DNA from: Bacillota bacterium
GTDB lineage: Bacteria; Chloroflexota; Dormibacteria; Dormibacterales; Dormibacteraceae
DNA: 36,750 bases
Assembly (NCBI GenBank): GCA_021323605.1
Contig: JAJPKS010000012.1
Location: 1 to 36,750 of the forward strand
Direction: 5' to 3'
Part shown: in pieces, positions 32,865 through 36,750 of the stretch
How positions within the stretch are numbered: position 1 is the stretch's first letter
How the letters are laid out: every line of letters begins with the position of its first letter
The notes under the pieces: model-generated
Told to the model about the DNA's origin: nothing
Seen by the model: the letters and a program-made list of their open reading frames with translations, nothing else
The model's database searches: none
Program-made: the position numbers and the translations under genes

Positions 32865-33437
32865 GTGGTGCAGGTGCGCGAGCAGCTTGCGATCGAGCCC
32901 ATGCGCGAGGCGGACGTGCCGGTGGTGCAGGAGATCGAACGTCGAATCTTCACCACGCCATGGCCGCGTAACGCGTACTATCGCGAGCTCTCGAGCCGCA
33001 ACAGCGCCTATTACATCGTCCTCAGGCGGGAGATAGGGGGGCACAGCGAGATCATCGCCTACGGCGGAATGTGGCGCATGTACGACGAGGCCCACGTGAC
33101 CACGATCGGGGTGCGCCACGACCTGCAGCATCGCGGCTACGGACGCATCGTGTTCGCGGCCCTGCTCCAGGCCGCCTATGACACGGGGGCCCGGTGGGTG
33201 ACGCTCGAGGTCCGGACCTCCAACGAGAACGCGATGCGGATGTACGAGAGTTTCGGGTTCAAAGTCATCGGCCGCCGCAAGGGCTACTACACGGACAACG
33301 GCGAGGACGCCATCGTGATGTGGTCGGACTCGATCTACGCCCCCAGGTTCCGCCGTGCCTACGAGGCCAACCTGGAGCGGATCGAGGCCGAGGTGAAGGG
33401 GCTGCGCCGCGGGGTGGGCCCGATCCGGGATCGCTGA
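32865..33437 (+). CDS. rimI: RimI-like N-alpha-acetyltransferase (GNAT)
   Basis: GNAT acetyltransferase; RimI acetylates the N-terminus of ribosomal protein S18 in E. coli. PMREADVPVVQEIERRIFTTPWPRNAYYREL at the start, acetyl-CoA loop VRHDLQHRGYGRIVF, LEVRTSNENAMRMYESFGFKVIGRRKGYYTDNGEDAIVM. 190 residues against the usual ~150, with a helical C-terminal addition of about 35. GTG start with GGGAG upstream. The tsaB-rimI-tsaD order is widespread. Confidence 0.92.
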   Translation: MVQVREQLAIEPMREADVPVVQEIERRIFTTPWPRNAYYRELSSRNSAYYIVLRREIGGHSEIIAYGGMWRMYDEAHVTTIGVRHDLQHRGYGRIVFAALLQAAYDTGARWVTLEVRTSNENAMRMYESFGFKVIGRRKGYYTDNGEDAIVMWSDSIYAPRFRRAYEANLERIEAEVKGLRRGVGPIRDR

Positions 33438-33461
33438 ACCGGGCGCCCGAGGTCGACCGGC

Positions 33462-34442
33462 GTGCTCACCCTCGCCATTGAGTCCAGCTGCGACGAGAGT
33501 TCGGTCGCCCTGGTGGAGGACCGGCGCGTGCTGGCCAACCTGGTGTTCTCCCAGGAGGCCGCGCACGCGCCCTTCGGCGGGGTGGTACCCGAGCTGGCGG
33601 CACGGGCCCATCTGCGCAAGCTGCCCGCCCTGGTCCGGACGGCCCTTGACCGGGTGGGGGTTCGGGGCCCCGACGTCGACCTGATCGGGGTCACCCGCGG
33701 CCCCGGACTGATCGGCAGCCTGCTGGTCGGCATCGGCCTCGCCCAGGGCCTGGCCAGGGGTTGGGGGAAGCCGCTTCGGGGCGTCAACCACCTCTGGGGC
33801 CACGTGTACGCCGCGATGCTCGCCCGTCCCGAGCTGGAGCCGCCGCTGCTGGCCCTGGTCGTGAGCGGTGCGCATTCGGACCTGGTGCGCATGCCGGCCC
33901 ACGGCACGTTCGAGGTCCTGGGTCGCACCCGCGACGACGCGGCCGGCGAGGCGTTCGACAAGGCGGCCCGGATGCTCGGCCTCGGCTATCCCGGTGGCCC
34001 GGCGCTGGACCGACTGGCGCGAACCGGGGATCCGACACGGCAGCCGCTGCCGGTCCCTTCCCTGCCCGGCCTGGAGTACAGCTTCAGCGGCTTGAAGACC
34101 GCCCTCCTGTACCGCATCCGGGACCTGGGCGGCGTCGAGGCGCTCGACGAGGGGAGTCGGGCGGACCTGGCGGCGGCCTTCGAGCGGTCGGTGGTGGAGT
34201 CCCTGCTGGAGAAGGTCCGTGTGGCCTGGAGCCGGTGGCCGGTTTCCGAGGTCGTGGTCTGTGGCGGTGTGGCCGCCAACAGCCTGTTGCGGCGCCGGGC
34301 CGCGGAGGTGGTGGGGGAGGGGGCCCGGCTGACGATTCCCCCCCTCGGCCTGTGCACGGACAACGCGGCCATGATCGCGGCCGCCGCCGTCCATGCCCCG
34401 GAGGAGCCCGAGGTGGGCGCCGATGCCTCGCTGGGATGGTGA
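33462..34442 (+). CDS. tsaD: tRNA N6-adenosine threonylcarbamoyltransferase TsaD
   Basis: Transfers threonylcarbamoyl to tRNA A37. TLAIESSCDESSVALVED at the start, VVPELAARAHLRKL, RGPGLIGSLLVGIGLAQGLA, the metal histidines H110 and H114 in GVNHLWGHVYA, LVVSGAHSDLVRM, GRTRDDAAGEAFDKAARMLGLGYPGGP and GGVAANSLLRRR. 326 residues, normal. GTG start; no strong ribosome site. Confidence 0.96.
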   Translation: MLTLAIESSCDESSVALVEDRRVLANLVFSQEAAHAPFGGVVPELAARAHLRKLPALVRTALDRVGVRGPDVDLIGVTRGPGLIGSLLVGIGLAQGLARGWGKPLRGVNHLWGHVYAAMLARPELEPPLLALVVSGAHSDLVRMPAHGTFEVLGRTRDDAAGEAFDKAARMLGLGYPGGPALDRLARTGDPTRQPLPVPSLPGLEYSFSGLKTALLYRIRDLGGVEALDEGSRADLAAAFERSVVESLLEKVRVAWSRWPVSEVVVCGGVAANSLLRRRAAEVVGEGARLTIPPLGLCTDNAAMIAAAAVHAPEEPEVGADASLGW

Positions 34443-34445
34443 GAG

Positions 34446-34682
34446 GTGGGGGCCACCGCACCCGACGGCTGGGCGGAGGTCTTCCGTGGCCCGTGTGTTC
34501 GGGCCGACGTGATCCAGACGGTCCTGGAGGCCCATGGCCTGCACCCGACCCTGCAGCGGTTCAGCCCCCAGGGATGGTGGTCGGGGGCGGTGCTGGAGGA
34601 CTGCGCGGTGTACGTCCCCGTCGAGGAGGCGTCCCTGGCCCGGGAGGTGCTGTCCCGGCCGGGCCCGGAGCCTGAGGGATGA
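34446..34682 (+). CDS. DUF2007-like small protein
   Basis: 78 residues, soluble. The pattern EVFRGPCVRADVIQTVLEAHGLHPTLQRFSP followed by VYVPVEEASLAREVLS is that of the DUF2007 family, small ferredoxin-fold proteins often called signal-transducing, with no settled role. GTG start three bases after tsaD with GAGAGG partly overlapping the tsaD stop, so it belongs to this operon. Confidence 0.65.
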   Translation: MGATAPDGWAEVFRGPCVRADVIQTVLEAHGLHPTLQRFSPQGWWSGAVLEDCAVYVPVEEASLAREVLSRPGPEPEG

Positions 34683-34740
34683 GGCGGCATCCGGCCTTGC
34701 CGTCGCCCCCGCGGCGGCCTCGTCGTTTCCCCGGCGAGGA

Positions 34741-34767
34741 TTAGCACTCGCGGTCGCCGAGTGCTAA
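34741..34767 (+). promoter_or_regulatory. CIRCE operator (HrcA site)
   Basis: Perfect match to CIRCE: TTAGCACTC (34741-34749), nine bases, GAGTGCTAA (34759-34767). HrcA binds this to repress groESL until heat shock. It overlaps the promoter given separately. The 58 bases between the DUF2007 gene and CIRCE show no clear element. Confidence 0.97.
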
Positions 34768-34770
34768 AAT
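34741..34770 (+). promoter_or_regulatory. groES promoter overlapping CIRCE
   Basis: TTAGCA (34741-34746) and TAAAAT (34765-34770) are 18 bases apart, a SigA-type promoter whose -35 and part of its -10 are built from the CIRCE arms. HrcA binding would block RNA polymerase. Confidence 0.65.
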
Positions 34771-34795
34771 TGGCGCTCGGCACGGGCGAGCGCCA
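34771..34795 (+). promoter_or_regulatory. Second inverted repeat at the groES start site
   Basis: TGGCGCTCG (34771-34779), seven bases, CGAGCGCCA (34787-34795): perfect 9-base arms directly after the -10. It spans the predicted transcription start, so it may be a second operator or, if transcription begins at its left edge, a 5' hairpin protecting groESL mRNA. Confidence 0.55.
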
Positions 34796-34858
34796 GACGC
34801 CCGAGCCCGACGTATGTCAGGCACATCATCAGATCAACCACACCGCGGAGGATCGAGC

Positions 34859-35155
34859 ATGCAGCTGAGGCCGTTGGGCGACCGGGTGGTGCTGAAGCCG
34901 GTCGAGCGTGAGGAGAAGACCAAGAGCGGTATCGTGCTCCCGGACACCGCCAAGGAGAAGCCCCAGGAGGGTATCGTTGAGGCGGTCGGCACCGGCCGCA
35001 TCCTCGACAACGGGACCAAGGTCCCGATGGAGCTCAAGGTCGGCGACCGGGTGCTGTACGCCAAGTACGCGGGGAACGAGTTCAAACTCGACGACGTCGA
35101 GTACCTGATCATCAGCGAGAAGGACGTCCTCGCCGTCGTCAACGGCAAGGCCTAG
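34859..35155 (+). CDS. groES: Co-chaperonin GroES
   Basis: Heptameric lid of the GroEL chamber. The ATG giving [16 protein letters not shown] has GGAGGATC upstream. The mobile loop is [19 protein letters not shown] (~residues 18-36), followed by [44 protein letters not shown]. 98 residues, normal. Controlled by the CIRCE site upstream. Confidence 0.98.
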   Translation: MQLRPLGDRVVLKPVEREEKTKSGIVLPDTAKEKPQEGIVEAVGTGRILDNGTKVPMELKVGDRVLYAKYAGNEFKLDDVEYLIISEKDVLAVVNGKA

Positions 35156-35208
35156 CGTTCGCTCCCGCAGCGAGGAACCAACCAGCGAGGAGGTTCGGAT
35201 AACCACAG

Positions 35209-36750
<1,542 letters not shown>

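Overview
This is a high-GC, almost wholly coding bacterial chromosome segment with about 50 genes, all but one on the + strand. It opens inside the S10-spc-alpha ribosomal protein region and ends inside groEL. GTG and TTG starts are very common, and 1-23 nt gene overlaps are frequent. Several traits point to a high-GC Gram-positive-like (Terrabacteria) lineage such as Actinomycetota, Chloroflexota or Dormibacterota: zinc-binding forms of S14, S4, L36 and L24, a CdaA-YbbR-GlmS cluster, a SigR/RsrA-type redox sigma pair, a CIRCE operator before groESL, and CvpA-CAP and AcpS-NnrD fusions. The phylum cannot be settled by eye. No tRNA, rRNA, CRISPR array, insertion sequence or phage gene was recognised.

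Layout. (1) 1-9900: rpsJ (3' part), rplC, rplD, rplW, rplB, rpsS, rplV, rpsC, rplP, rpmC, rpsQ, rplN, rplX, rplE, rpsN (Zn type), rpsH, rplF, rplR, rpsE, rpmD, rplO, packed head to tail. (2) 9901-13039: secY, adk, map, with structured gaps before secY and before adk. (3) 13040-17306: rpmJ, rpsM, rpsK, rpsD, rpoA, rplQ, rplM, rpsI. The usual infA is absent between map and rpmJ and a structured leader lies there instead. (4) 17307-20336: truA, an acyl-CoA ligase and a small membrane protein. (5) 20464-25268: argF, cdaA, ybbR (cdaR), glmS, without glmM. (6) 25350-27733: an AcpS-NnrD fusion gene and alr. (7) 27764-29230: a SigR-like ECF sigma factor, its RsrA-like zinc anti-sigma factor and an unknown helical protein. 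(8) 29333-30334, minus strand: a membrane-anchored CAP-domain protein. (9) 30356-34682: thiE, thiL, then the t6A tRNA modification genes tsaE, tsaB and tsaD with rimI between, and a DUF2007-like protein. (10) 34741-36750: CIRCE operator, groES and the first 514 codons of groEL.

How the parts fit. Regions 1-3 make ribosome subunits, the SecYEG channel, adenylate kinase, methionine aminopeptidase and RNA polymerase alpha. Region 5 links c-di-AMP synthesis to the glucosamine-6-phosphate step of cell-wall precursor supply, and Alr in region 6 supplies D-alanine for the same wall. Region 7 looks like a self-contained thiol-stress switch with a SigR-type promoter in front of its own sigma gene. Region 9 combines thiamine salvage with universal tRNA modification.

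The points most worth checking are the AcpS-NnrD fusion, the lack of an ordinary start codon for adk (GTC at the expected place) and truA (CTG), the strong hairpins in the rpmJ leader, the rpsM-rpsK gap and the secY-adk gap, the GGAAT-N18-GTT promoter of the sigma gene, and a second inverted repeat next to CIRCE. All function calls rest on reading motifs by eye. No database search was run.
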